Shown: positions 53,128 to 61,306 of the stretch, in pieces | How the letters are laid out: each line of letters opens with the position of its first letter | Position numbering within the stretch: position 1 is the stretch's first letter | Assembly: GCF_027474405.1 (NCBI RefSeq) | Contig: NZ_CP114871.1 | Coordinates: 1,187,001 to 1,251,000 of the forward strand | Direction of reading: 5' to 3' | Source of the DNA: Caulobacter sp. NIBR2454 | GTDB lineage: Bacteria; Pseudomonadota; Alphaproteobacteria; Caulobacterales; Caulobacteraceae | DNA: 64,000 bases | The notes under the pieces: generated by a model | The model's database searches: none | Told to the model about the DNA's origin: nothing | Seen by the model: only the letters and a program-made list of their open reading frames with translations | Program-made: the position numbers and the translations under genes

Positions 53128-54221
53128 AACAGGCTCATCTGGTCGCCGGCCTTGGGCGGGATGGCGAATTTGGTGACGTCCAGGGGACTCCAGCGGCGGT
53201 CCAGGCCCAGGCGCGCCGCGGCCAGCTTGAAGCGGCGGTTCATCACCTCGGCCACCGGACCTTGGCCGGTCATGCGCTGGCCCCACTCGGCGTCGTAGTC
53301 GAGGCCGCCGCGCATCTGACGGACCAGGGACATCACCTTGCCGGCCCTGTCGGGGTGGTCGGTGGCCAGCCATTCGCGGAACAGGTCCTTTATCTCGCGC
53401 GGCAGGCGCAGGGCCACATAGCCCGCGCCGACGGCGCCCGCTTCGGCGGCGCGTTCCAGCACCGCCTCCATCTCGTGGTCGTTCAGGCCGGGGATGGAGG
53501 GAGCGAACATGACGAGGGTCGGCACACCAGCCTCGGTCAGCTGGCGGATGGCGTCGAGCCGACGCTCTGGCGTGGCTGCGCGCGGCTCCATGCTGCGGGC
53601 CAGGCGGCGGTCGAGGGTGGTGATCGACACCGCCGCGTGCGCCAGGTTCGCCTTGCCCATGGGACCGAGAATATCGAGATCGCGGGTGATCAGGGCCGAC
53701 TTGGTGATGATCGAGAAAGGGTGGTTGAAGCGCTGCAGCGTCTCAAGCACGGCGCGCGTGACCCGCATCCGCTTTTCCTGAGGCTGATACGGATCGGTGT
53801 CCCCCCCGATGTGAATGGGGCCGGGCTTGTAGGTCGGCTTGGACAGCTCCTTCTCCAGGAGCTTGCCGGCTTCGGGCTTGAAATAGAGCCGGCTTTCGAA
53901 GTCTAGGCCCGGCGACAGGCCGAGATAGGCATGAGCAGGGCGGGCGTAGCAGTAGATGCAGCCGTGCTCGCAGCCGCGGTAGGGATTGATCGAGCGGTCG
54001 AAGCCGATGTCGGGGCTGTCGTTGCGCGCGATGATGGTCTTCGATTTCATCGGCTGGATGGTGGTGGACAACGCACGCGGCGTTTCGTCCTCAGTGGTCC
54101 AGCCGTCGTCGAACTCCTCCGACTTCAGGCTGTCGAAGCGGCTGGTGACGTTCGAACGCGCGCCACGGCCCTTGATGTCGGTCTTGCCATTGAGGCGCTG
54201 AAAGTTGAGAGGCGCGGCCAT
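53124..54221 (-). CDS. Radical SAM protein (PA0069 / SplB-like family) with C-terminal clamp-binding motif
   Basis: A 365-aa protein. The [4Fe-4S]-SAM cluster motif is C84-x3-C88-x2-C91. The family is related to spore photoproduct lyase and includes Rv2578c and PA0069. The last residues are G-D-Q-M-S-L-F; Q-x-x-L-F at the extreme C-terminus is the canonical sliding-clamp (DnaN) binding peptide. A LexA box overlaps the -35 of its promoter, and the -10 (TAAAAT) places the transcript start at about the ATG, so the mRNA would be leaderless. Candidate SOS-induced DNA-repair enzyme; the lesion it treats is unknown. Ends in a shared CTAG. Confidence 0.92.
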   Translation of the reverse strand: MAAPLNFQRLNGKTDIKGRGARSNVTSRFDSLKSEEFDDGWTTEDETPRALSTTIQPMKSKTIIARNDSPDIGFDRSINPYRGCEHGCIYCYARPAHAYLGLSPGLDFESRLYFKPEAGKLLEKELSKPTYKPGPIHIGGDTDPYQPQEKRMRVTRAVLETLQRFNHPFSIITKSALITRDLDILGPMGKANLAHAAVSITTLDRRLARSMEPRAATPERRLDAIRQLTEAGVPTLVMFAPSIPGLNDHEMEAVLERAAEAGAVGAGYVALRLPREIKDLFREWLATDHPDRAGKVMSLVRQMRGGLDYDAEWGQRMTGQGPVAEVMNRRFKLAAARLGLDRRWSPLDVTKFAIPPKAGDQMSLF

Positions 54222-54227
54222 GGATGC

Positions 54228-54255
54228 ATTTTAGCGCACGATGAGAACATAACAA
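54228..54255 (-). promoter_or_regulatory. Promoter of the radical SAM gene, giving a leaderless transcript
   Basis: On the minus strand TTGTTA (54255-54250) and TAAAAT (54233-54228) are 16 bases apart. The start ATG begins at 54221, seven bases after the -10. No ribosome binding site precedes the ATG, consistent with leaderless initiation. Confidence 0.7.
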
Positions 54256-54259
54256 GAAC
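54245..54259 (-). promoter_or_regulatory. LexA (SOS) box upstream of the radical SAM gene
   Basis: GAACATAACAAGAAC on the plus strand equals GTTC-N7-GTTC on the minus strand, an exact match to the alphaproteobacterial LexA consensus. It covers the -35 of the radical SAM promoter. The GT2 fragment starting at 54291 on the plus strand is 31 bases away on the other side. Confidence 0.9.
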
Positions 54260-54290
54260 GATCCTTGACCCTCAATCGCTGACAGGGTTC

Positions 54291-54719
54291 ATGCGCGCGA
54301 TGCTTAGCGTGATCATTCCGACGAACGACGACCCTGCCGGCCTAGTCCGCACGCTGGCGGCCCTGGTCCCGGTGGCGATGGACGGCTTCGTCAAGGAAGT
54401 GATTCTGGCCGATCCCGCCATGCAGGCCTCGACCGTCGATATCTCCGAGGAGACCGGCGCCAAGGTGGTGGAGGGCTCGCTGCAAGACGCCTGCGCCACC
54501 GCGCGGCACCCCTGGATGCTGATCCTGGGTCCCGGGCGTATCCTGCCGACCGGATGGGAGGAGGAGGCCGCGCGCCACATCGCCCATCATGGGAACAAGG
54601 CGGCGACCTGGGGCAAGAGCGGCCTGCTCAGCCGCCCAAAGCTTGAAGATGGCCTGCTATTGCGAGCCGAGCAGGATGCTGTCGATGCTCTGCGCAGCCG
54701 CCCACGGCGCCTGGGCTGA
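54291..54719 (+). CDS. Short glycosyltransferase family 2-like protein
   Basis: A 142-aa protein corresponding to the N-terminal half of a GT-A fold: L-S-V-I-I-P-T-N-D-D at the start, then the usual A-T-A-R-H-P-W-M-L-I-L-G-P-G strand in place of a D-x-D. Full GT2 enzymes are about twice as long, so it is a minimal or truncated form. ATG 54291 or 54300. It shares a promoter region with an SOS box and overlaps the lytic transglycosylase gene tail-to-tail by 63 bases. Confidence 0.6.
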   Translation: MRAMLSVIIPTNDDPAGLVRTLAALVPVAMDGFVKEVILADPAMQASTVDISEETGAKVVEGSLQDACATARHPWMLILGPGRILPTGWEEEAARHIAHHGNKAATWGKSGLLSRPKLEDGLLLRAEQDAVDALRSRPRRLG

Positions 54720-55772
54720 AGCCGCCCACTTGTCGAGGGACGCGTCGGCCAGCTTCTCGCCGCGAGCCAAGGCGTCCAGGGTGTGGTTCTCGCCGCCCAT
54801 CATCTTGCGATAGGTCCAGTAGTTGGCCATCACCTTCTCGACGTAGTTGCGGGTCTCCTGGGCCGGCAGGCTTTCGATCAGCAGCAGGCTGTCGCAGTCG
54901 GCGCCGAGCTTTTCAGCAGCCTTGATCAGCGTGCCCGGCCCGCCGTTGTACGCGGCTACGGCGCGAAGCAGGTCGCGATTCTGAAGGCCGCGATCCATCA
55001 GCCAGGTGAAATAGTCCTGGCCGACCCGCAGGTTGAAGGCGGGATCGAACAGCGGCGTGTTGTCGACCAGCAACTTGTCGTCTCCGGCCGCGCGAGCGGC
55101 GGCGGCAGGCATCAGTTGCATCAGGCCGACGGCGCCGGCGTGCGACACGGCCGCGGGGTTGAAGCGGCTCTCCTGCTTGACCAGGGCATAGACCATGGCG
55201 CGGTCGATGGTGAAGCCGCCGACCGGCTCCAAGGCCGGCATGTCGAACCCGGCGGGAGCTTTCAGCGCGGGGCCGGCGTAGGAGGCGCGAATCAGGCGGG
55301 CGATGGGATCGGCCTCGGCCGTCCGCGCCCCACTCAGAGCCAGCTGACGCTCGGCGATCATGCCGTAGAAGGTGTGGGGTGCGGCGGCGGCGAGCTGCAG
55401 GAACTCGGCGGCCTGGTCATGGGAGCCGGCGACGGTGGCCGAGCGCGCGGCCCAGAAGGCGGCGGCGGCGCGTTGCCAGCCGTCTTGCTTGGGATCGCCG
55501 GCGACGGCCTGGAAGAAGGCCTTTGCTTCGGACGGACGGCCCATGCGGAAGGCGGAAAGGCCGGCGATCCAGCGCTCGCCCGCCAAGGCGGCGAGGTTGA
55601 AGGCGCGTTTGACGTCACCGCCGTAATAGGCTTCGCGGGCCGCTTTTGCGTGATCAACCTTCACCGCGGCGGCGCGAGCCTTGCGTGGGCGCGCCTCGGC
55701 GGAGACGTGGGTCAGGCTCAGGCTGAACACGGCGACGAAGGCCATGAACAGCATGCGCGCGGATCGCTTCAT
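54657..55772 (-). CDS. Lytic transglycosylase (Slt type)
   Basis: A 371-aa periplasmic peptidoglycan lytic enzyme. Signal peptide ends at about residue 25. Helical superhelix-like region 40-150. The SLT domain has catalytic Glu201 in K-Q-E-S-R-F-N-P-A-A-V-S with G-L-M-Q-L-M-P, then A-Y-N-G-G-P-G-T near the end of the domain. It cuts glycan strands to leave 1,6-anhydro ends. The terminal 63 bases overlap the convergent GT2-like gene. Confidence 0.94.
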   Translation of the reverse strand: MKRSARMLFMAFVAVFSLSLTHVSAEARPRKARAAAVKVDHAKAAREAYYGGDVKRAFNLAALAGERWIAGLSAFRMGRPSEAKAFFQAVAGDPKQDGWQRAAAAFWAARSATVAGSHDQAAEFLQLAAAAPHTFYGMIAERQLALSGARTAEADPIARLIRASYAGPALKAPAGFDMPALEPVGGFTIDRAMVYALVKQESRFNPAAVSHAGAVGLMQLMPAAAARAAGDDKLLVDNTPLFDPAFNLRVGQDYFTWLMDRGLQNRDLLRAVAAYNGGPGTLIKAAEKLGADCDSLLLIESLPAQETRNYVEKVMANYWTYRKMMGGENHTLDALARGEKLADASLDKWAASAQAPWAAAQSIDSILLGSQ

Positions 55773-55837
55773 GTCGTCTGTTCCCGCTCCGGTCGCTATG
55801 CGATTCCAGCGCGGCCCTTTTCCGATGATGTCCTTGT

Positions 55838-56653
55838 CTACTGGGGTCGGCCCAGTCGATCAAGCCGCTCCGAAAGCGTCAAAAGGTCTGTCCAAGCCTT
55901 CTTCTTGGCGGCGGGCTGGCGCAGCAGGAATGCGGGATGCAGCGTGGGCATGGCTGGCAGGGTCTCCCCGCCCGATTCCGGGGTCCATTCAAACCAGCGG
56001 CCACGCATCGAAAGAATGCCCTCATTGCTTTTGAGCATGGACTTGGCCGAAGCGCCGCCGGCCAGCAGCAGCATCTTGGGCTGGACCAGGGCGATGGCGC
56101 GCTCGACGAAGGGCGCGCAGACGGCCTGCTCGGCGGGGCTTGGGGTGCGATTGCCGGGCGGGCGCCAAAAAACGGTATTGGTGATGAACACCCGGTCGGC
56201 CAGGCCAGCCGCCGCCAGCATGCGATCCAGCAGCTTGCCCGCGCGACCGACGAAGGGCGCGCCCTCGCGATCCTCGTCCGCGCCGGGCGCCTCGCCGATC
56301 ACCATCAGGGGCGCGTCGGGGACGCCGCGAGAGAACACAGCCTGACGCGCGCCTTCCAGCTTCAGGCTGCAGCCCTCGAAAGCCGCGATGGCGGAGGCGA
56401 GCTCTTCCAGCGTGTTGGCCGCCGCTGCGGCTTCACGCGCGGCCGCGATGCCGGCGCCGGTCTGAGGCGCGGCGGAGACGCGGCCGGCCATCTGGATCGG
56501 CGGCGGGGGTGGTGGCGCCTGGCGCGCCTTGAGCAGTGCGGCGCCCTCGGCCATCCGGTCGATGGGAGCATCCGCGTACGACGCCTCGACACCCGCCTCA
56601 GCCCAGAAGGCGAGGAGGCTCTCGACAGCGCGAATGTCGGAGGCGGCCAGCAT
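55838..56653 (-). CDS. Uracil-DNA glycosylase, family 4
   Basis: A 271-aa enzyme that removes uracil from DNA. The N-terminal 85 residues are variable, with a Pro-rich linker; the catalytic part has V-I-G-E-A-P-G-A-D-E-D (motif A), a F-V-G-R-A-G-K-L-L stretch, T-N-T-V-F-W-R-P-P-G-N-R and M-P-T-L-H-P-A-F-L-L-R (motif B with His). The four Cys for the Fe-S cluster of typical family 4 are only partly evident, so the subfamily is uncertain. The start is ATG 56653. Confidence 0.88.
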   Translation of the reverse strand: MLAASDIRAVESLLAFWAEAGVEASYADAPIDRMAEGAALLKARQAPPPPPPIQMAGRVSAAPQTGAGIAAAREAAAAANTLEELASAIAAFEGCSLKLEGARQAVFSRGVPDAPLMVIGEAPGADEDREGAPFVGRAGKLLDRMLAAAGLADRVFITNTVFWRPPGNRTPSPAEQAVCAPFVERAIALVQPKMLLLAGGASAKSMLKSNEGILSMRGRWFEWTPESGGETLPAMPTLHPAFLLRQPAAKKKAWTDLLTLSERLDRLGRPQ

Positions 56654-56868
56654 CCATTCTCTGTGCGGCCCGCCGCCGCCTGGGGTCAATAGGGAAGGGC
56701 TAGAGCAGACCCTTCAGCCGCTCAGGACCAGCTGTCGCGCGCCACATGCCTGCCAGAGAAGCTTTCGCAACTGCAGCAAAGGTCTTGACCACCCTTGCGT
56801 CGCTTCCCGATAAGCGATTCAAACAGACGTAAGCGGCGAGGGGACAGCCGCAGCGCGAGGAGTGGGCC

Positions 56869-58539
56869 ATGTCGGAAGCAGTCGAACGCGAATCCATGGA
56901 GTACGACGTCGTCATCGTCGGCGGCGGACCCGCCGGCCTGGCGTCGGCGATCCGGCTAAAGCAGATGGCCGAGAAGGCCGGGACCGAGGTCTCGGTGGCG
57001 CTGGTGGAGAAGGGCTCCGAAGTCGGCGCCCACATCCTGTCGGGCGCGGTGATCGATCCCAAGGCGCTGCGCGAGCTCTTCCCCGACTGGAAGGAACGCG
57101 GCGCGCCGCTGGAGACCCCCGTCACCAAGGACCGGTTCCTTCTGCTGGGCGAGGCGGGCGAACTGTCGCTGCCGATGTTCGCCATGCCGCCGTTCATGCA
57201 CAACCATGGCTGTTACATCGGCTCGCTGGCCAACCTGACCCGCTGGCTGGCCGAGCAGGCCGAGGCCTTGGGTGTCGAAATTTATCCGGGCTTCGCCGCG
57301 TCCGAACTGGTCTATCGCGATGATGGCTCCGTGAAGGGCGTCGTCGTCGGCGTGGTCGGCATCGCCAAGGACGGCGAGCACAAGCCGGACTACCAGCCCG
57401 GGATGGAGCTGCACGGCAAGTACGTGTTTATCGCCGAGGGCGTCCGCGGCTCCCTGGCCAAGGTGCTGATCAACCAGTTCAAGCTGGACGAGGGCCGCTC
57501 GCCCCAGAAATACGGCATCGGCCTGAAGGAGATCTGGCAGGTCCCGCCGGAGAAGCATCAGCCCGGTCTGGCTCAGCACACCACGGGCTGGCCGCTGGAC
57601 GACAAGACCGGCGGCGGCAGCTTCATGTACCACTTCGGGGACAACTACGTGGCCATCGGCTACGTGGTTCACCTCAGCTACAAGAATCCCTGGCTGTCGC
57701 CGTTCGACGAATTCCAGCGCTTCAAGCATCACCCGGCGGTCAAGCCGCACCTGGAGGGTGGCCGCCGCATCGCCTATGGCGCGCGGGCCATCACCGAGGG
57801 TGGCTATCAGTCGGTGCCCAAGCTCAGCTTCCCGGGCGGCGTGCTGATCGGCTGCTCGGCCGGCTTCGTGAACGTGCCGCGCATCAAGGGCAGCCATAAC
57901 GCCATGAAGACCGGCATGCTGGCCGCCGAGGAGGCGTTCGCCGCCCTGCAGGCCGGCCGCGCCGGCGATGAGCTGACCAGCTACCAGACGGCCTACGAGA
58001 AGTCGTGGGTGGCCAAGGAGCTGAAGATCGTCCGCAACGCCAAGCCGCTACTGTCCAAGTACGGCACCGCGATCGGCGGCGCGCTGGGCATGTTCGACAT
58101 GTGGACCAACCACCTGTTCGGCTTCTCGGTGTTCGGCACCATGAAGCACGACAAGACCGACGCCGCCTCGACGGGCCTGGCCAAGGACTACAAGCCGCTG
58201 GTCTATCCCAAGCCCGACGGCGTGATCAGCTTCGACAAGCTATCGTCGGTCTTCTTGTCGGCCACCAACCACGAGGAAGACCAGCCGGCCCACCTGAAGC
58301 TGAAGGACCCGACGGTTCCGATCCAGGTGAACCTGCCCAAGTATGGCGAACCGGCGCGGCTGTACTGCCCGGCGGGCGTGTATGAGGTGCTCTACAACGA
58401 GCAGGGGACCGACCCGCGCTTCCAGATCAATGCCCAGAACTGCGTCCACTGCAAAACCTGCGACATCAAGGATCCGTCGCAGAACATCGTGTGGACCACG
58501 CCTGAGGGCGGCGGCGGCCCGAACTACCCCAATATGTGA
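56869..58539 (+). CDS. Electron-transfer flavoprotein:ubiquinone oxidoreductase (ETF-QO)
   Basis: A 556-aa membrane-associated flavoprotein that passes electrons from ETF (fatty-acid and amino-acid dehydrogenases) to ubiquinone. FAD-binding V-I-V-G-G-G-P-A-G-L-A-S at residues 15-26; a C-terminal [4Fe-4S] domain with L-Y-C-P-A-G-V-Y-E and N-C-V-H-C-K-T-C-D-I-K-D-P. Full length. Upstream gap 56690-56868 has TTGACC and GATAAG at about 17-18 bases as a possible promoter. The TPR lipoprotein follows 56 bases later. Confidence 0.97.
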   Translation: MSEAVERESMEYDVVIVGGGPAGLASAIRLKQMAEKAGTEVSVALVEKGSEVGAHILSGAVIDPKALRELFPDWKERGAPLETPVTKDRFLLLGEAGELSLPMFAMPPFMHNHGCYIGSLANLTRWLAEQAEALGVEIYPGFAASELVYRDDGSVKGVVVGVVGIAKDGEHKPDYQPGMELHGKYVFIAEGVRGSLAKVLINQFKLDEGRSPQKYGIGLKEIWQVPPEKHQPGLAQHTTGWPLDDKTGGGSFMYHFGDNYVAIGYVVHLSYKNPWLSPFDEFQRFKHHPAVKPHLEGGRRIAYGARAITEGGYQSVPKLSFPGGVLIGCSAGFVNVPRIKGSHNAMKTGMLAAEEAFAALQAGRAGDELTSYQTAYEKSWVAKELKIVRNAKPLLSKYGTAIGGALGMFDMWTNHLFGFSVFGTMKHDKTDAASTGLAKDYKPLVYPKPDGVISFDKLSSVFLSATNHEEDQPAHLKLKDPTVPIQVNLPKYGEPARLYCPAGVYEVLYNEQGTDPRFQINAQNCVHCKTCDIKDPSQNIVWTTPEGGGGPNYPNM

Positions 58540-58595
58540 GGCGGGACCGCACACCCTGCACTTGCGGCGGCGCGGGAATGGGAGAAGGTAGGGCC

Positions 58596-60338
58596 ATGAA
58601 GCTCCTCCCCCGCCTCGTCGCCCTTGCTCCGCTCGCCTTCGCCGCCGCCTGCGCGGGAGCGCCCAAGGCCGCGCCAGAGCCGAACGCCTTCGCCGACTCC
58701 GACGTCATCGTCTCCAGCGTGGCGCGCAGTTCCACGCCGTACGGCCTGTTCTTGGCGGGGCAGGCGGCGATGAACGATGGCGACAGCCGCCAGGCCGCTG
58801 AGTTGTTCGGTCGCGCTGATCAACTGGGTGGCGACGCCACCGTCAAGGATAGGGCCTTCACGGCGGCCCTGCTGTCGGGGGAAGTGCGCCGCGCGGCCAT
58901 GCTCGCCCCCACCGACGAAGCCACCGACAACCAGGCCGTCTATCGTCTGGGCCAATTGGTCACGGCGGTCGAAGACCTGGCGTCGGGCCGCGCAAAGCAG
59001 GCGCAAGCCGCTCTGACCGGCGGCCGCATCACCTTCCCTCATGCTGGTGCGGCGGCGCTGTTGGCGCCGTGGGCTGCCGCGGCGGCGGGCGACAAGAACG
59101 GGGCGGTGATCCGGCCCGAAGTGCGTGGCGACCGTGTGGTTCAGGTGTTCGGCATGCTCGGCCAGGCGCATCTGTACGAGCGCGCCGGCCGCTATGACGA
59201 GGCCGAGACGGACTTCAAGGCTTTGACGGGCGATGCCCAGACAGGTTCGTTGTTCAGCTTGGACTATGGAAACTTCCTGGAGCGTCGCGGGCGCAAGCAG
59301 GACGCCGCAACCGTCTATCGTGACGCCTTGGCGGTCCGCTCCAACGACGCGGGGCTACGCGCCGCCCTGGCGCGCGTGGAGGCCGGCAGGGCCGCGCCCC
59401 CGCCGCCGACCATCAAGCAGGGCGCGGCTCAATCCCTCATCGCGGCCTCGGCGGTCTATATGGGCGAGCGTCAGCGCCAGATCGCTCTGGCCTATCTGCG
59501 TCTGGCCCTGCGGCTGGATGATCAGCGGGACGAAGCCTGGGTGATGCTGGGCGACCTGCTGGCCCTGGCCGGCGACGCCCAGGCGGCGCGCGAAACCTAT
59601 CAACGGGTCGGGCCGAAGTCGCCGCTCTACGCGTCGGCGCGCGGCAAGCTGGCCTGGACCTATCAGACCGAAGGCGACAAGGAGACCGCGCTGCGCCTGG
59701 TGCGAGAGGCGGCCCTGGCGGCTCCTCTAGAGGCTGATCGCCAGATCGCCTGGGCCGAGATGTTGCGCGCCAACGATCGCTGGGCGGAGTCGGTCGAGGT
59801 GCTCAATCCGGTGATCGCCCGCCAAGGCGAGAATGCCGACTGGCGCCTGCTCTACATGCGCGGCGTGTCGCTGGAGCGTTCGGGAAACTGGCCGGAAGCG
59901 CAAAAGGACCTGGAAAAGGCCTTGGCGCGCCAGCCCGATGAGCCGGAACTGCTGAACTATCTCGGCTATTCCTGGATCGACCGGGGCGAACGGCTGCCCG
60001 AGGCCATGGCCATGGTCAAGAAGGCGGTGCTGGCCAACCCTCGCTCGGGCGCGATGCTCGACAGCCTGGGCTGGGCGCAATACCGGCTGGGGGACTACAA
60101 GGCCGCCGTCGAGACGCTGGAGCGGGCGGTGGTGCTCGAGCCGGCGGACCCGGACGTCAACAATCATCTGGGCGACGCTTACTGGCGGGTGGGGCGGCGC
60201 ACCGAGGCGACGTTCCAGTGGACGCGCGTCCTGTCGCTTGAGCCCAGTGACGTCTTGCGGTCCGAAGCGGAAGCCAAACTGAAGAACGGCCTTGGCGCCA
60301 AGGGCCCAGCCGCCGCGCCTTCCGTCGCCGAACGCTGA
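58596..60338 (+). CDS. TPR-repeat lipoprotein
   Basis: A 580-aa protein with lipobox A-F-A-A-A-C at residue 19. At least four to six TPRs are visible, mostly in the C-terminal half: for example L-E-K-A-L-A-R-Q-P-D-E-P-E-L-L-N-Y-L-G-Y, S-L-G-W-A-Q-Y-R-L-G-D-Y-K-A-A-V-E-T-L and D-P-D-V-N-N-H-L-G-D-A-Y-W. Such proteins serve as scaffolds at the outer-membrane inner face. Start chosen at M-K-L-L-P; the ORF extends upstream without a site. ispE follows eight bases later. Confidence 0.9.
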   Translation: MKLLPRLVALAPLAFAAACAGAPKAAPEPNAFADSDVIVSSVARSSTPYGLFLAGQAAMNDGDSRQAAELFGRADQLGGDATVKDRAFTAALLSGEVRRAAMLAPTDEATDNQAVYRLGQLVTAVEDLASGRAKQAQAALTGGRITFPHAGAAALLAPWAAAAAGDKNGAVIRPEVRGDRVVQVFGMLGQAHLYERAGRYDEAETDFKALTGDAQTGSLFSLDYGNFLERRGRKQDAATVYRDALAVRSNDAGLRAALARVEAGRAAPPPPTIKQGAAQSLIAASAVYMGERQRQIALAYLRLALRLDDQRDEAWVMLGDLLALAGDAQAARETYQRVGPKSPLYASARGKLAWTYQTEGDKETALRLVREAALAAPLEADRQIAWAEMLRANDRWAESVEVLNPVIARQGENADWRLLYMRGVSLERSGNWPEAQKDLEKALARQPDEPELLNYLGYSWIDRGERLPEAMAMVKKAVLANPRSGAMLDSLGWAQYRLGDYKAAVETLERAVVLEPADPDVNNHLGDAYWRVGRRTEATFQWTRVLSLEPSDVLRSEAEAKLKNGLGAKGPAAAPSVAER

Positions 60339-60346
60339 GCGGACCG

Positions 60347-61228
60347 GTGAAGCTGAACGATGGCAGGGCCGCCTTCGCTCCGGCCAAGGTGAACCTGTTC
60401 CTGCATGTGGGTGGGCCGGACGCCGAGGGGTATCACCCGGTGTGCAGCCTGATGGTGTTCGCGGATGTGGGGGACCGCGTGACGGTGCAGCCGTCCGACG
60501 CCCTGGCGTTCGAGGTCACGGGCCCCTGTGCGGCCGGTGTTCCCGTCGATGAAACTAACCTCGTGGTGCGGGCCGCCAATCTGCTGATCGCCCGTGCCGG
60601 TCGGCCCACGGCGCCCTTCCGTCTGATCCTGGAGAAGAACCTGCCGACGGCCGCGGGCCTTGGCGGCGGGTCCAGCGACGCCGGGGCGACGTTCCGGCTG
60701 CTGCGCGATGCCCTGGGCCTGTCGATGGCGGATGAGACTCTTGAGGCTTTGGCTTCCGAACTGGGGGCCGACGGGGCGGTGTGCCTTTGGGCGCGGCCAG
60801 CGATCGGCGAGGGAAGGGGCGAGGTGCTGAGCGTTCCCCCAGCGCTGCCGCCGCTGCATGCGGTTCTGGTCAATCCCGGCGCGCCGTCGCCGACGGGTGC
60901 GGTCTACCGTGCTTACGATGCGGCCATATCGCCTTGGGGCGCCGACAGGCCCCCTATGCCGGACGCCTTCGAGAGTCCGGAGGATGTGGCGGGTTTCCTA
61001 AGCCTGACCCGCAATGATCTGGAGGCTCCGGCTGTGGCTCTCACGCCGATCATCGGCGAGGTGCTGGCGTTGCTGCGCGACGAGCCGGAAATCCTGATGG
61101 CCCGTATGTCGGGCTCCGGGGCGACGTGCTTTGCGCTTTGCTCCGGGGATATCGAGGCCGAGGGCTTGGCCGACCGAATCCTGTCCATGCGGCCGGATTG
61201 GTGGGTCCGCGCCTGCCGGCTGGCCTAG
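60347..61228 (+). CDS. ispE: IspE, 4-diphosphocytidyl-2-C-methyl-D-erythritol kinase
   Basis: A 293-aa GHMP kinase of the MEP isoprenoid pathway that phosphorylates the 2-OH of CDP-ME. Motif F-A-P-A-K-V-N-L-F-L-H-V near the N-terminus and the GHMP loop P-T-A-A-G-L-G-G-G-S-S-D-A-G; later M-S-G-S-G-A-T-C-F. The start is GTG 60347, with CGGAC only as a site. Coupled in transcription with the TPR lipoprotein eight bases upstream. Confidence 0.95.
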   Translation: MKLNDGRAAFAPAKVNLFLHVGGPDAEGYHPVCSLMVFADVGDRVTVQPSDALAFEVTGPCAAGVPVDETNLVVRAANLLIARAGRPTAPFRLILEKNLPTAAGLGGGSSDAGATFRLLRDALGLSMADETLEALASELGADGAVCLWARPAIGEGRGEVLSVPPALPPLHAVLVNPGAPSPTGAVYRAYDAAISPWGADRPPMPDAFESPEDVAGFLSLTRNDLEAPAVALTPIIGEVLALLRDEPEILMARMSGSGATCFALCSGDIEAEGLADRILSMRPDWWVRACRLA

Positions 61229-61246
61229 ACCCTCCCCAAAAGAGAA

Positions 61247-61278
61247 GGGGGGCGGAGGTCCCCCGACCTCCGCCCCCC
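61247..61278. terminator. Very stable hairpin in the ispE/amtB convergent gap
   Basis: A 14-bp perfect stem GGGGGGCGGAGGTC / GACCTCCGCCCCCC with loop CCCC. No T-tract on either strand, so it may end transcription with help from Rho or protect transcripts from degradation. It is only 18 bases after ispE and 28 before the amtB stop. Confidence 0.6.
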
Positions 61279-61306
61279 GGTTCCCCCAGGAACCTTCTCC
61301 CGTCGC

